Positions 50,190 through 61,497 of a DNA stretch of 64,000 nt are shown piece after piece. The notes under the pieces are model-generated. The model was given only the letters and a program-made list of their open reading frames with translations, did no database searches and was not told the origin of the DNA. Source of the DNA: Arsenophonus sp052174135 (GTDB taxonomy: Bacteria; Pseudomonadota; Gammaproteobacteria; Enterobacterales; Enterobacteriaceae). The stretch is taken from NCBI GenBank assembly GCA_052174135.1, contig JBQMRZ010000027.1, forward strand, positions 372,001-436,000, read 5' to 3'. Position 1 is the first letter of the stretch; the number at the start of each line of letters is the position of its first letter. The translations under genes and the position numbers were made by a program.

Positions 50190-51203
50190 ATTTAATAACT
50201 AATTGCTCATTACTTTACTCAATACTTTATACTTAATAAATAATTTTTATTAAAAAAAAATACAGATCAATATCAAATTTGTTAAAAATATATTAATCAA
50301 TAGAAAATTTATAGATTAAAGAATTAGCAATATAACTACATTCTAAATCTATCTATTAAAAAATAAAATAAAATCAAAAATGCTTATAAGTTAAAAATTT
50401 CTATTTTATTTTAAAATAGGATATAAAAGTAATAAAAATATAATTATCAAATAATAATTAAAATTATAAAAATTTATTTTTCGATAGAAAAATATAGTTA
50501 AAGATTGTTATTATATTAGAATTATCCTAAATAATAATTCATAAATTAATTAAAGATGAATTTATAGATTTTTTTAATTTTTATATTTTAATAAAAATTA
50601 AAAAGTTTATATTATTTTAATAATAAACATAAAATAGTAATTTTTTAAAAAATAATATTTTAAAATATCTAAAATAAAGTAAAAATTGATTTAATAAAAA
50701 AATTATAGACTTATTTTCTTTAAAATCACATTATTTTTATAATTACATAATTTAATTTTAATTATATTCATAAATATTCTTTTTACTAAAAAACTTTATA
50801 TGTTCATCATTATATAAAATGATTTTTAACAATAAATATTGTCAAGAAAAATAATATTTTTATTAATTAATAAAAATATTTCTAATAATTAAAAGATTTA
50901 CATTTAATTTAAAAAACTTTATTTTTTTTTAAAATTTACTAAAATTACTTGAAATAATAATAAATTATTATTGTATGATTTCTTGTTTTTACAAAAAATC
51001 ACAAATATAAAATTATTTATAATTATTTTCTTTATAAAATAAATAAAATTTATACAATATATTAAAATTTTTACTAAATAATTTTTTTTTAAAAAACATT
51101 AAGATTCTATCTTTTAATGTATTTAAATTTAAAATATCTTAATTTAAATATATTAAATAAAAAGAATAAAAAAACTCTTTTAAATTTAATATTAAATATA
51201 TAA

Positions 51204-51277
51204 TCGGCGAGAGAGGATTTGAACCTCCGACCCACTGGTCCCAAACCAGTTACGCTACCAAACTGCGCTACTCGCCG
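51204..51277 (-). tRNA. proM: tRNA-Pro, anticodon TGG (proM)
   Basis: A 74-base cloverleaf: acceptor CGGCGAG/CTCGCCG, anticodon TGG in TTTGGGA, T arm GGAGGTTCAAATCCTC. It matches E. coli proM, which there lies in the argX-hisR-leuT-proM cluster; the other three are absent here. The CCA is not encoded (TTA follows the discriminator A). With the TGG anticodon it could read all four proline codons. Confidence 0.95.
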
Positions 51278-51979
51278 AAAATAAATTCATTTTACTTAGA
51301 TAAGATAAAATCGTCAATAATTTTTACTTAAAATTTTTATATAAAACAATATATAATTTAATTTTATATAAAATTAAATTATATATTTATTGTAAATTAA
51401 TTTAATTATAGTAAATATTAAAATTAATTATTATAAAGTTTTATATTAATTATCTTTAATAAAAGAAATTTTTTAATTATTTAAATGAACATAAAAATAT
51501 TAATTTAATAAAATTACTAAATATATAATATATGATAATTAAATATAAATATATTAAAAATTTATAAAAAATCTAATATTTTCTATTAAAAATAGATATT
51601 AATATTAATAGATATGGTATTAACATTAATAATGTTAATAAATTAATCTAAAATTAATATTTTTAATTTTTTTAAAATAAAAAGAAACATATTATTATAA
51701 TAATATTAATTATATTAAATTTAATAAAATTATTTTTAAATTTAATATAATTAATATAAATAATTTTTTTTTAAAAATTGATGATATTTTATAAAAAATA
51801 AAATTTTATAAAAAACAATTTAATTAAATAAATTTTTTTAAAAAATATTATTATTTAATCATATTAAATTAAAAAAAAATAAAAAATTAATTTGTATCAT
51901 TTTAATGAAATTAATAATTATTATTTATAAGTTTTAGTAATATATTTTAACACAATAATATTTATCTATTTATGAATTA
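51278..51979. other. non-coding region between tRNA-Pro and glyS
   Basis: About 700 A/T-rich bases without an open frame. It should hold the tRNA-Pro promoter near its left end and the glyQS terminator near its right end; I could not single out either. Confidence 0.5.
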
Positions 51980-54043
51980 CTATAGTAAAGAGATATCTGC
52001 TACTTGTAAAAATAAATTACGTAATTGCTTTAATAATGTTAAACGATTAATCCTTATTAATTGATTAACATCAATAACCATAACATTTTTAAAAAAATCA
52101 TCAATAATCTCATATAATGAAATAAATTCAATTAATGCGCCTTTATATTGCTTACATGAAAATAATGGTGCTAATTTATCTTGTAAGATAATCAAACGAG
52201 TGGCTAATATAATTTCTTCAGGTGCCTTTAACATTCTAATAATAATGTTTTCATTTAGTTTTTCATCTGATTTATTCAGGATGTTGACAACTCGCTTATT
52301 AATTGTTATTAGTGTTTCTGCTTCTGCCAAAGTACGAAAATGAGCAATAGCTTTTACCCGCGCATCAAAATCTGCCGGTCTGGTTGGACGACAAATTAAA
52401 ACAGACTGTATAGTATCAATAGCGTATCCTTGTTCCTGATACCACGCACGAAAACGTCTAAACATAAATTCAACAACATCATCGATGACATTTTTATTGA
52501 TTAACTTAGTACCATATAACTTAACAGTCTGTTTCGTTAACACTAATAAATCCAAATCATAATCATTTTCAATAATAATACGCAAAACACCAAGCGAAGC
52601 ACGACGTAATGCAAATGGATCTTCATCACCCTTTAATTTTTGGTTAACCCCAAAAATACCTACTAAAGTATCCATTTTATCAGCTAATGCTAATGCAGAC
52701 GCAACATTATTAGAAGGTAGTTTGTCACCAGAAAAACGAGGTTGATAATGTTCTTTTATTGCTATTGCTACATCTTCACTTTCACCATCCAAACGGGCGT
52801 AATGCATTCCCATAACACCTTGCATATTAGAAAATTCAAATACCATATTTGTCATTAAATCACATTTACATAATAGAGCAGCTCTTGTAGAATGATTAAT
52901 ATTTGCACCAATTTCACTTGCAATCCATCGAGTTAATGCCTCTAAGCGATTGGTTTTATCACGTAATGTTCCAAGATGTTTTTGAAATAAAATAGTTTCT
53001 AAGCTAGGTAGGTGGTCTTCTAAATGTTTTTTACAATCAATTTTAAAAAAAAATTCAGCATCTGCTAAACGCGGCCGGATTACTTTTTCATTACCAGCAA
53101 TAATTTTCTGTGGTTTAGAAGATTCAATATTAGCAACAAAAATAAAATTTGATGTTAAGTTACCATTTCTGTCATAAACTGGAAAATATTTTTGATTATT
53201 TTTCATTATACTAACTAATGCTTCTTCTGGTATCGACAAAAATTTTTGTTCAAACTTTGCACTTAATACAACTGGCCATTCAACCAATGATGTAACTTCT
53301 TCTAATAAACTAGCCGATAATTCAACAATACAGTTTAATTGCTTTGCTATCTTATTTACATCACGTTTAATTAAGATTTTACGCTCTTCATAATCGGCAA
53401 TTACCTTACCATCTTTATGTAAGATCATAGGGTATTGTTCGGCTGAATTAATAGTTAATTCAGCTTTACCCATAAATCGATGACCACGGATTATACGGCT
53501 ACTCTCAACACCAAATATTTTACCTTTAAGTAGCTGATCGCCAAATAACATAATTAATGTATGAACAGGACGAACAAACAAGAATTCCTTATCCCCCCAA
53601 AACATAAGCTTTGAAGTTGGTAATAAATTTAGTGCGTTAGCTACAATATCAACAAGTAACTCTTGTGCCATACAACCTTTACTAATAGATTGATAAAATA
53701 ACCATTTACCATTTTTAGTAACTAAAAACTCAGCTTGATCAACAGTGATCCCACAACTACTAGCCCAACATTCTGCAGCTTTTGTTGGATAACCTTTAGA
53801 ATCAAAAGCTTGACTAATTGCTGGCCCGCGCTTTTCAATTCGATAATCATTTTGATATACATCTAGATCAATTACTTTTAATGCCAATCGGCGAGAAGAT
53901 GCATACCATAATATTTCACCATACTGAAGATTAGCTTTTTTTAATTGATGTTTAAAATTTACCAAAAATGATTCAGCTAATGAGCGAAGGGATTTCGGTG
54001 GCAATTCTTCCGTACCGATTTCTACTAGAAAAGTCCGCTTCAT
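51980..54043 (-). CDS. glyS: glycine-tRNA ligase beta subunit
   Basis: GlyS is the large tRNA-binding subunit of the alpha2-beta2 glycyl-tRNA synthetase of bacteria. The 687-residue product (E. coli 689) starts MKRTFLVEIGTEELPPKSLR and is collinear to the C-terminal anticodon-binding domain, including GFYCR-like ARLDGESEDVAIAIKEHYQPR and DKMDTLVGIFGVNQKLKGDEDPFALRR split across residues 400-480. It follows glyQ after 14 bases. The tRNA-Gly(TCC) it must charge is also in this window and has an unusual acceptor stem. Confidence 0.97.
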   Translation of the reverse strand: MKRTFLVEIGTEELPPKSLRSLAESFLVNFKHQLKKANLQYGEILWYASSRRLALKVIDLDVYQNDYRIEKRGPAISQAFDSKGYPTKAAECWASSCGITVDQAEFLVTKNGKWLFYQSISKGCMAQELLVDIVANALNLLPTSKLMFWGDKEFLFVRPVHTLIMLFGDQLLKGKIFGVESSRIIRGHRFMGKAELTINSAEQYPMILHKDGKVIADYEERKILIKRDVNKIAKQLNCIVELSASLLEEVTSLVEWPVVLSAKFEQKFLSIPEEALVSIMKNNQKYFPVYDRNGNLTSNFIFVANIESSKPQKIIAGNEKVIRPRLADAEFFFKIDCKKHLEDHLPSLETILFQKHLGTLRDKTNRLEALTRWIASEIGANINHSTRAALLCKCDLMTNMVFEFSNMQGVMGMHYARLDGESEDVAIAIKEHYQPRFSGDKLPSNNVASALALADKMDTLVGIFGVNQKLKGDEDPFALRRASLGVLRIIIENDYDLDLLVLTKQTVKLYGTKLINKNVIDDVVEFMFRRFRAWYQEQGYAIDTIQSVLICRPTRPADFDARVKAIAHFRTLAEAETLITINKRVVNILNKSDEKLNENIIIRMLKAPEEIILATRLIILQDKLAPLFSCKQYKGALIEFISLYEIIDDFFKNVMVIDVNQLIRINRLTLLKQLRNLFLQVADISLL

Positions 54044-54057
54044 AATAAGAGAGCCTC

Positions 54058-54972
54058 TTAATTTTTATTTTTACAAATTGGGAAACCTAGTATTTTACGA
54101 GAAACATAATAAGCTTCTGCAACCCATTTTGTTAAAGTGCGAATACGTAAAATATAACGTTGGCGCTCAGTAACTGAGATCGCTTTTCGTGCATTTAATA
54201 AATTAAATATATGTGAAATTTTTAAAACACATTCATAAGCTGGCAGAGGTAATGGCGTTTCTAATGATAATAAATATTTCGCTTCCCTTTCATACTCCTG
54301 AAAACATTTGAATAAAAAACTAATACTTGCATATTCAAAATTATATGTAGATTGTTCAACTTCATTTTGGTGATAAATATCACCATAAGTTGTTTTTCCT
54401 AAAGGACCACATGACCAGAGTATATCATAAACACTGTCAACATTTTGAATATACATTGCTAAGCGCTCAAGACCATAGGTGATCTCACCGGTAACTGGTT
54501 TACACTTTAAACCACCAACTTGTTGAAAATAAGTAAACTGAGTGATTTCCATTCCATTTAACCAAACTTCCCAACCAAATCCACAAGCGCCTAAAGTTGG
54601 ATTTTCCCAGTTATCCTCAACAAAGCGAATATCATGAATAGTAAGATCTAGTCCTAAAGTTGTTAATGAATTAAAATATAACTCTTGAATGTTATCCGGC
54701 GAAGGTTTCATAATAACTTGAAATTGGTAGTAATGTTGAAGACGATTAGGATTTTTCCCATAACGCCCATCAGTTGGTCGACGAGATGGTTGAACATAAG
54801 CAGCAGAAATCGGCTCTGGGCCTAGTGCCCGTAAAAAAGTTATTGGGTGAGATGTTCCTGCGCCAACTTCCATATCTAATGCCTGAATAATTATGAAACC
54901 TTGATGTGCCCAATAATTTTTTAATGTCAAGATTAATTCTTGAAATGTTTTTTTAGTATCAAACTTCTTCAT
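54058..54972 (-). CDS. glyQ: glycine-tRNA ligase alpha subunit
   Basis: GlyQ is the catalytic subunit of the tetrameric glycyl-tRNA synthetase. The 304-residue product (E. coli 303) carries the class II motifs: DMEVGAGTSHPITFLR, YVQPSRRPTDGRYG, VEDNWENPTLGA and GEITYGLERLAMY. It is the first gene of the glyQS operon. Confidence 0.98.
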   Translation of the reverse strand: MKKFDTKKTFQELILTLKNYWAHQGFIIIQALDMEVGAGTSHPITFLRALGPEPISAAYVQPSRRPTDGRYGKNPNRLQHYYQFQVIMKPSPDNIQELYFNSLTTLGLDLTIHDIRFVEDNWENPTLGACGFGWEVWLNGMEITQFTYFQQVGGLKCKPVTGEITYGLERLAMYIQNVDSVYDILWSCGPLGKTTYGDIYHQNEVEQSTYNFEYASISFLFKCFQEYEREAKYLLSLETPLPLPAYECVLKISHIFNLLNARKAISVTERQRYILRIRTLTKWVAEAYYVSRKILGFPICKNKN

Positions 54973-57900
54973 TTTTAAATTCGTGTGATAATAAGATTCG
55001 TTATTATAAAATTATTGTTCAGTATATACTTACTTTTTTTCAAACAAGTATTTAATATTAATTAAATATTGATATTTTTATACAAAAAATTTATAATATA
55101 ATTTTCAATATAGAGTTAGTTGATTAATCAATATAATTAATGTATTTTTATTAATACAAAAAATTATTATTTCTAATAAAAATATTTTTTAAATATTTAG
55201 GATATTTTAATATATAATCATTATTAGCTTCTTGATTAAAAAAAACTTTTAGTATAAATTATTATTTATATCGATAATTATATTTAAATAATTTTAAATA
55301 TTTTAATATAACACTTTTTTACAGTAACATCATAGAACTTGATAAAAATAAATAAAAATTTTGTAATTAAAATATTATTTTTTGTTCGTTAATTATCGAT
55401 AAATTAAAGTTGTCTTTTTTTTAAAATTACTTGTTTTAAACGCATGTCATGGATTTTATATATTTTAAAATAATTTAATAAAAAATATAAATAAATTGTA
55501 TTTATATCATACTAAAAATAATTTAATATATATTATCTTTATCTAAAATAATATAATATCAAAAAAAATTTGCTAACTTTAATTATAATAATAATAATTA
55601 ATAGTAAAATTATAAATAATATTTAATTTAATATAAGATATTTTATCTTTATTATTTCTGAAATAATAATTTTTTTTATATTTAAATTAAATCTATATAT
55701 AGAAAAAGCATATTTTAAATAATTTTTATTAAAAGAATAAAATTATTGCATAGTAGATCTATGTATAAAATAATAAATATTAAATTGTTTATTAGAATTT
55801 TTAAAATTAATTAATTTTATTTTCAGTATATATAATTACAATAATTAATTGTTAAAACAATATTAATATCATTTTATCATGAGTTAAATTTAATAGATAT
55901 CCGGTTTGATAAATTAATAAAAATTAATAAAACTATTATTATCTTTAAATCAATAAATTATTAATTGATATATATACTTTATAGTCATATTCATGATATA
56001 TTAGTAGAAACTTTATTTAAAGTATTATCTTAATACATGAATTAAATATATCATTAATAAAATTTTTCATTTAACCAATCAACATTTAATGTTAATTAAA
56101 AATGTTTAAATATAAACAAGAGCAAAATAAATTATATAAATAAATTTTATGATAAACGAAACATAAAAAAGTAAACATTAAAGCTAATAATATTATCTAA
56201 ATTAACTATAATTTTTTAATGTTAATAATTTAAAATATTTAAATACTTGAACTAAGGAATTCTTAGGTCTAAAAATATAAATTTTTATTAATTATAAATA
56301 TTAAGTCATTACTTAATGTAAGTAAATCACTTCAATGAATCAAAGGAATAGATTTATAAAAAATTATATTATATAAAATTCTTTTTTTGTGAATAAAAAC
56401 TAAATATCAATTTTAACTATTAAAAAAAAGTTAATTAAACATCTAATATAAAATATGTAAGTAATAGATTTTTTGATGAGAGATAATATCTCGATTATAA
56501 AATTTTAGTTTTTTATTAAAAAAAAATTATTTTATTAAAAAATAGTAAAAAATTTTTTAATAAATTAAAAAAAATGCATTTCTATTAATGTAAATAATAT
56601 AAAATATTAGCAATTTAATACCTTTAGATGCTTGAATTTTTTTCTGATAACTTCTTAAAAAGATTTTTTTGTTGCAGGAATTTACTTTTCTAACAAAATT
56701 CTTTAATAAAATATTAAACTAGAAAATAGACATTACTAATAAATAAAATCTATAATGTTATATTTTTAATTATTTAATCTTTATATTTAATTAAATTAAT
56801 TAGTTTTTATAAAAAATAATTTAGTTATTATCTTGTTTTAATATCAGTATTTTTACAAAAAAACACAGTAATAATAGTAATTATATTTATCTCTGTTTTT
56901 CTTATAAAAATTTATAAATTAATAAAATAATAGAAAATATAATTAGGATATCTTGAATATTAAATGTCTACTTTTTTTATTTAAAAATCATTATCAACAT
57001 TATTTTAATAAGTAATTTAATTACCTCTTTTATTATATATTTATTACTAATAATAATTAAGCGTATTTAATTATACACATAATAATAAATATATAGAAGT
57101 AATCTTTAAAATAAAATATTTTTATTTAATTTTTTTATTATAAAATTCAATTACTTTAATCTTATTAAATATTCTATTAGTTCATTAATATATCTATATT
57201 TAATGGTTATATAAATCACTATTATATATAATATGCATATTAATGTTTAATAGTCGAATGAATATTATAAATAATAAATTTTATTTTATAAATCCATAAA
57301 AATTTTTTATTAATTATTTTAATATTAATTTTATTAAATCTATTAAATTTAATATTTCTTAATTTTTATTAAAGTTAATTATTTTTTATTAGTTTATTTT
57401 ATCTTGAATTACATTCAAAAAAAATACTAAATTAGTGAAAACTAATTTTTATATTTTATTTAATAATGAAATAATTTAATTATTCATATATCCCTATTGT
57501 AGAGATAACGCTTTATATTTTTATTTCAATAAATAAATTTCTTAAATTTTTAAAATTTATAACAATATAATTGTATATGCATTAAATTTTTTAATCAATT
57601 TTTTATTAATTTTTTTTAAAAAAAAAAATAAAAATAATTAATAATAATTTAAATAATTTTACCAACTTTTATTATATTAAATTTAACTGATTTAAGTTTA
57701 GATGATTCTATTTAAGCATTAATTAATTATAATAATAGCATCATCATTATATACTTTAATTAAAACAATTAATTTAATTTCATAAATTAATATAAAATAT
57801 ATATCAATAGCGTATAATTATAATTAAAATTAATGGTAATTTAGTACTAACTCTAAGGAAAATTTATCGTTGATTATTTTTAAATCAACATAAATAACGA

Positions 57901-58382
57901 GATAAATTTTTTATTTAAAAACGAGAAAAAAATAAATTTTATCTGTCATTAAATCACGATAATTTAATTTATATGTTATAAACATATAAATTAAATTATA
58001 AGTTTTATTAATCTACATATCTTTTATTTCATTACTTTTAATTTTAAATTATTTTTTAATTTTATTATATAAAATGTCTATAAAAAAATAAAGTATCATT
58101 ATTTTTTTTATATTAATGAGTTTTTAAAAAAAAGAATAAAAGCTCTAATCTTGTGTGGATTAAAATTAAGATGGAAAATCTCATAATAAATAAAAATAAT
58201 TATAAAAATACCTATTAATTATTTTCTTTAATATACTTAACAAGGTTAAGTAGTTTCTTAATAAAAAAACTAAATTTTTTATTAAAAATATTACTAAAAT
58301 TCTATGATATTAATTCTATATATATTTTTAAAAGAACTTTTCTTTTTTTAAAACTTTAATTAACTAATTAATAAAAATAATC
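54973..58382. other. gene desert between glyQ and gmk
   Basis: About 3.4 kb between divergent genes, very A/T-rich, with long poly(A)/poly(T) runs and no readable frame or remnant. The glyQ and gmk promoters must lie at its ends. No structure stronger than short A/T palindromes was noticed. Confidence 0.6.
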
Positions 58383-59006
58383 ATGATTCAAGGAATGTTA
58401 TATATTATCTCTGCTCCAAGCGGGGCAGGTAAATCTAGTCTTATTCAAGCTTTATTAAAAATTAAGCATTTATATGAGATAGGAGTTTCTATTTCATATA
58501 CTACTCGAAAAATGCGCCCTGGTGAAAAAAATGGTGAAAATTATTATTTTATTTCTGAAAAAAAGTTTCAACAAATGATTGAATATAAAGATTTTATTGA
58601 ATATGCTTTAGTTTTTGGTAATTATTATGGAACTTCCCGTATAGTTATCGAAAAAATTATTAATAACGGTATTGATTTATTTTTAGATATCGATTGGCAA
58701 GGAGCACAACAAGTTCGTAAAAAAATATCCTTAATTCGCACCATTTTTATTTTACCACCCTCTAAAGATGAGTTATTACGTCGTTTACGTGGGCGCAGGC
58801 AAGATAGTGAAAAAGTAATTGAACAGCGTATGGCACAATTTTTTGCTGAAATAAAACATTACAACGAATATGATTATATTATTGTAAATGATAATTTTAA
58901 TACTGCATTAAAAAATTTAGAATCTATTATTCGATCTGAACGACTTCACTTGGAATACCAGATCCAAAAACATAATACTTTAATTAATAAATTATTAGTA
59001 GACTGA
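58383..59006 (+). CDS. gmk: guanylate kinase
   Basis: Gmk converts GMP to GDP. The 207-residue product equals E. coli in length: P-loop SAPSGAGKSSLIQALL at residue 9, the GMP-binding YTTRKMRPGE and GNYYGTSR segments, DIDWQGAQQV, and the lid region RRLRGRRQDSEKVIEQRM. It is followed by rpoZ after 52 bases and then spoT, as in E. coli. Confidence 0.98.
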   Translation: MIQGMLYIISAPSGAGKSSLIQALLKIKHLYEIGVSISYTTRKMRPGEKNGENYYFISEKKFQQMIEYKDFIEYALVFGNYYGTSRIVIEKIINNGIDLFLDIDWQGAQQVRKKISLIRTIFILPPSKDELLRRLRGRRQDSEKVIEQRMAQFFAEIKHYNEYDYIIVNDNFNTALKNLESIIRSERLHLEYQIQKHNTLINKLLVD

Positions 59007-59058
59007 TAAAAGTTTAAGTATCATATTTTTTTCATTTCTTTATTTTTGGGGTAACATT

Positions 59059-59334
59059 ATGGCGCGTATAACAGTTCAAGATGCTGTAGAAAAAATTGGT
59101 AACCGCTTTGACTTAATTTTAGTGGCAGCTCGACGTGCGCGACAATTACAAATTAAAGGTAAAAACCCATTACTTGAAGGAGAGAACGATAAAGTCACTG
59201 TCATTTCATTACGTGAAATAGAATTAGGATTAATTAATGCTCAAATTCTTGATCTCTTAGAGCATCAAGAACAACAAAAACAAAAATCTCTAGAAATACA
59301 AACAGTATCTATTATTACAGAGAATTGTCGTTAA
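59059..59334 (+). CDS. rpoZ: RNA polymerase subunit omega
   Basis: Omega assists beta' folding and, in E. coli, forms part of the ppGpp binding site 1 on RNA polymerase. The 91-residue product has MARITVQDAVEKIGNRFDL, VAARRARQLQIKGKNPL and the conserved REIELGLINAQIL segment. It lies upstream of spoT; since spoT is broken, one of omega's known partners, ppGpp, may no longer be made. Confidence 0.97.
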   Translation: MARITVQDAVEKIGNRFDLILVAARRARQLQIKGKNPLLEGENDKVTVISLREIELGLINAQILDLLEHQEQQKQKSLEIQTVSIITENCR

Positions 59335-59349
59335 CTTAAAAGGTAGGCT

Positions 59350-61497
59350 TTCCTTATATCTATTTAAAAAAAATAATTAAATCGTTCAGGATTATCTATC
59401 AAAACAACATATATTGCTACTAAAAAGTAAATATTGTTGCTCATACAAAATGTACACATAAAGATCAAACTCGTTCAAGCGGTGAACTTTTTATATTATT
59501 CATCCAATGTTATCCTAGCATATATTTTAGCACAAAAAATAGCTAGGTCATGAAACATATTAATGCCAGCATTATTATATGATACAATTGAAGATAACTA
59601 AACAATTTTTAGGATATTAAAACAAATTTTTGGTAAAACCATTGCTGATTTGGTTGAAGGGGTCTCAAAATTAGAAAAACTCACCTTTCGTAATAAAAAG
59701 AAGCTCAGGTAAAAAATTTCTTAAAATAATTACGGCAATAGCAATAATGTACATAAGATATCTATGTTATGTTAATAGTACTCACAGATCAATCAAATGC
59801 ACATAAAATATATGCATATTTAAATTTTCTTCGTACTGATAAAACACAACTTTCATTACTAAGGAAACATTATAAATTTACAGTTCACTATAGCATATTC
59901 TCTTTATATTTCATTATCTTAAAATTAAATTAGAAGAATTAGGTTTCAAGGCACTTTATCTGAATTGATATGGAGTCATTAAAGAAGTTATAAAATTAGC
60001 CAGTAATAATCAAAAAGAGAAGATACATAATTTTATTAATAAAAATTGAAAATAAATTATTAGAAAGAAAGATTTCCTATCAGATATGTAATTGAGAAAA
60101 CATCTCTATTCAATATATCGTAAATGTATATGAAAAAATAATGATTTCAAATAATAATAGATATTTATAAAGTTCGAATTATTGTAAGGATATCAATACA
60201 TGTTATCGTATTCTTGAGAAGATACATAGTTTATATAATCTTCGATTAGAACATATTAAAGATTATATTGCAGAGCTCCAAAAGCAAATAATTATCAAAT
60301 CTCCCTACATGCTTCAATGATTCTCCCGTATGGTGTAAGCCTTTTGTTAATTAAGGTATAAATTTTCCATATAGAAGATATGAATCAAATGATAAAAATA
60401 GGCGTTACCATTCGTTTGGTATATAAAAACAAAAAAATAGTACAATTTCTCAAATTAGAGTACAACGTTGGGTGCACAAAGTTCACTTGAACTTCAATAA
60501 AAATCATGTAATTCTTTTGAATTTATAAAAAATCTAAAATCTCATTTTTTCATGATGAGACATATTTTTTATTCCAAAAGGTAGAATTATTGAGTTACAA
60601 ACTAGCGAAACTTCAGTTAATTTTGCTTATGCCTGGGGTTCATACAGAGATAATATAATAGGTCACGTAATGTATTTTGCATTGAAGCTCGTGTCAATAT
60701 CACAACCCCTATCCTTTATCACCTCAATCATTAGCTATACACCACGGATAAAGCTATAGAAATTATTACTCCATCATTTATACGTAAGGTCAAATGCATT
60801 TTGATTAAATTTTGTTATTAATTCTAAAACTAGAATAAAAAATACGTTAATTATTTAAAAACCTTAAATGAGAGGATTCGATTGTTTTACAGTACCATTT
60901 GTCAAATCATATTTTAAGAAAAGATAAAGATTTATTGACATTTTCAAGAAAATATCAATAAAAAACTAAAAAGAATGAAATTTCATCTAATTGATGACTT
61001 GATTTGTTAAAGTTTGTCTTGACTATACTATGGATGTTTATTATAATAAAATATTTACTAAATAATATTAATATAAATAATGTTAGTATAGATAATAATA
61101 ATTATGACAATGATTATAATAAATTATCAATTAAGAGAGCTGGAAGAGGGTATTAAATACATTTGCTAAATATTTTTTTGTCAAAAAAACAAGCGGTCTT
61201 ATTATCATTCATATTAGTTAAGGTAAATATTTGATAATGTACTATGAATTTTGTCGTAATATTCTAAATTATCACTAAAAAGAACTTGAGAAGTTTGTAC
61301 GAGTGGAGTGTGATAAAAGTATTAATAATATTATTTTGATTATTGAAATTACTATTAAAAATTCTGTATTCAACATATGAATACAGAAGAAAAAAGATAG
61401 GTGTATCTATTTCTCTATCTATTTGTTTAACTACCAAGAATCGCAATTAATTAATATTATGAAAAATATATATTACACCTGATGTATAAAATATTAG
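59350..61497 (+). pseudogene. spoT: spoT, bifunctional (p)ppGpp synthetase/hydrolase, decayed
   Basis: SpoT makes and degrades the alarmone (p)ppGpp. Fragments in all three plus frames can be joined in the right order along the whole gene. Near 59350: LYLFKKNN. 59470: TRSSGELF. 59560: MPALLYDTIEDN. 59640: ADLVEGVSKLEKLTFRNKK. 60190: DINTCYRILEKIHSLYN. 60420-60480: SQIRVQRW. 60565: IPKGRIIELQ and VNFAYAW. 60740: KAIEIITPS. 60960: ENINKKLKRMKF. 61240: MYYEFCRNI. 61280: KELEKFVRVECDKS. 61330: ILIIEITIKNS. 61462: NIMKNIYYT. Many stops and frameshifts interrupt it. The start codon region (TTG in E. coli) reads TTA. About 20 codons of the C-terminal ACT domain are deleted around 61376. The order gmk-rpoZ-spoT is the E. 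coli order. No functional product is possible. Confidence 0.92.

Larger units (their letters stand above)
47424..51203. other. gene desert between dsbA and tRNA-Pro
   Basis: About 3.8 kb of the most A/T-rich sequence in the window. No open frame or remnant was recognised, including srkA and mobA, which adjoin dsbA in E. coli. It holds a 27-bp perfect hairpin (48502-48557) and a 21-bp hairpin (50143-50189). Confidence 0.6.

Noticed and set aside
61264..61446. Minus-strand frame of 60 codons near 61.3 kb
   Set aside because: It is antisense to the SpoT C-terminal remnant, which is readable on the plus strand; no family resemblance.
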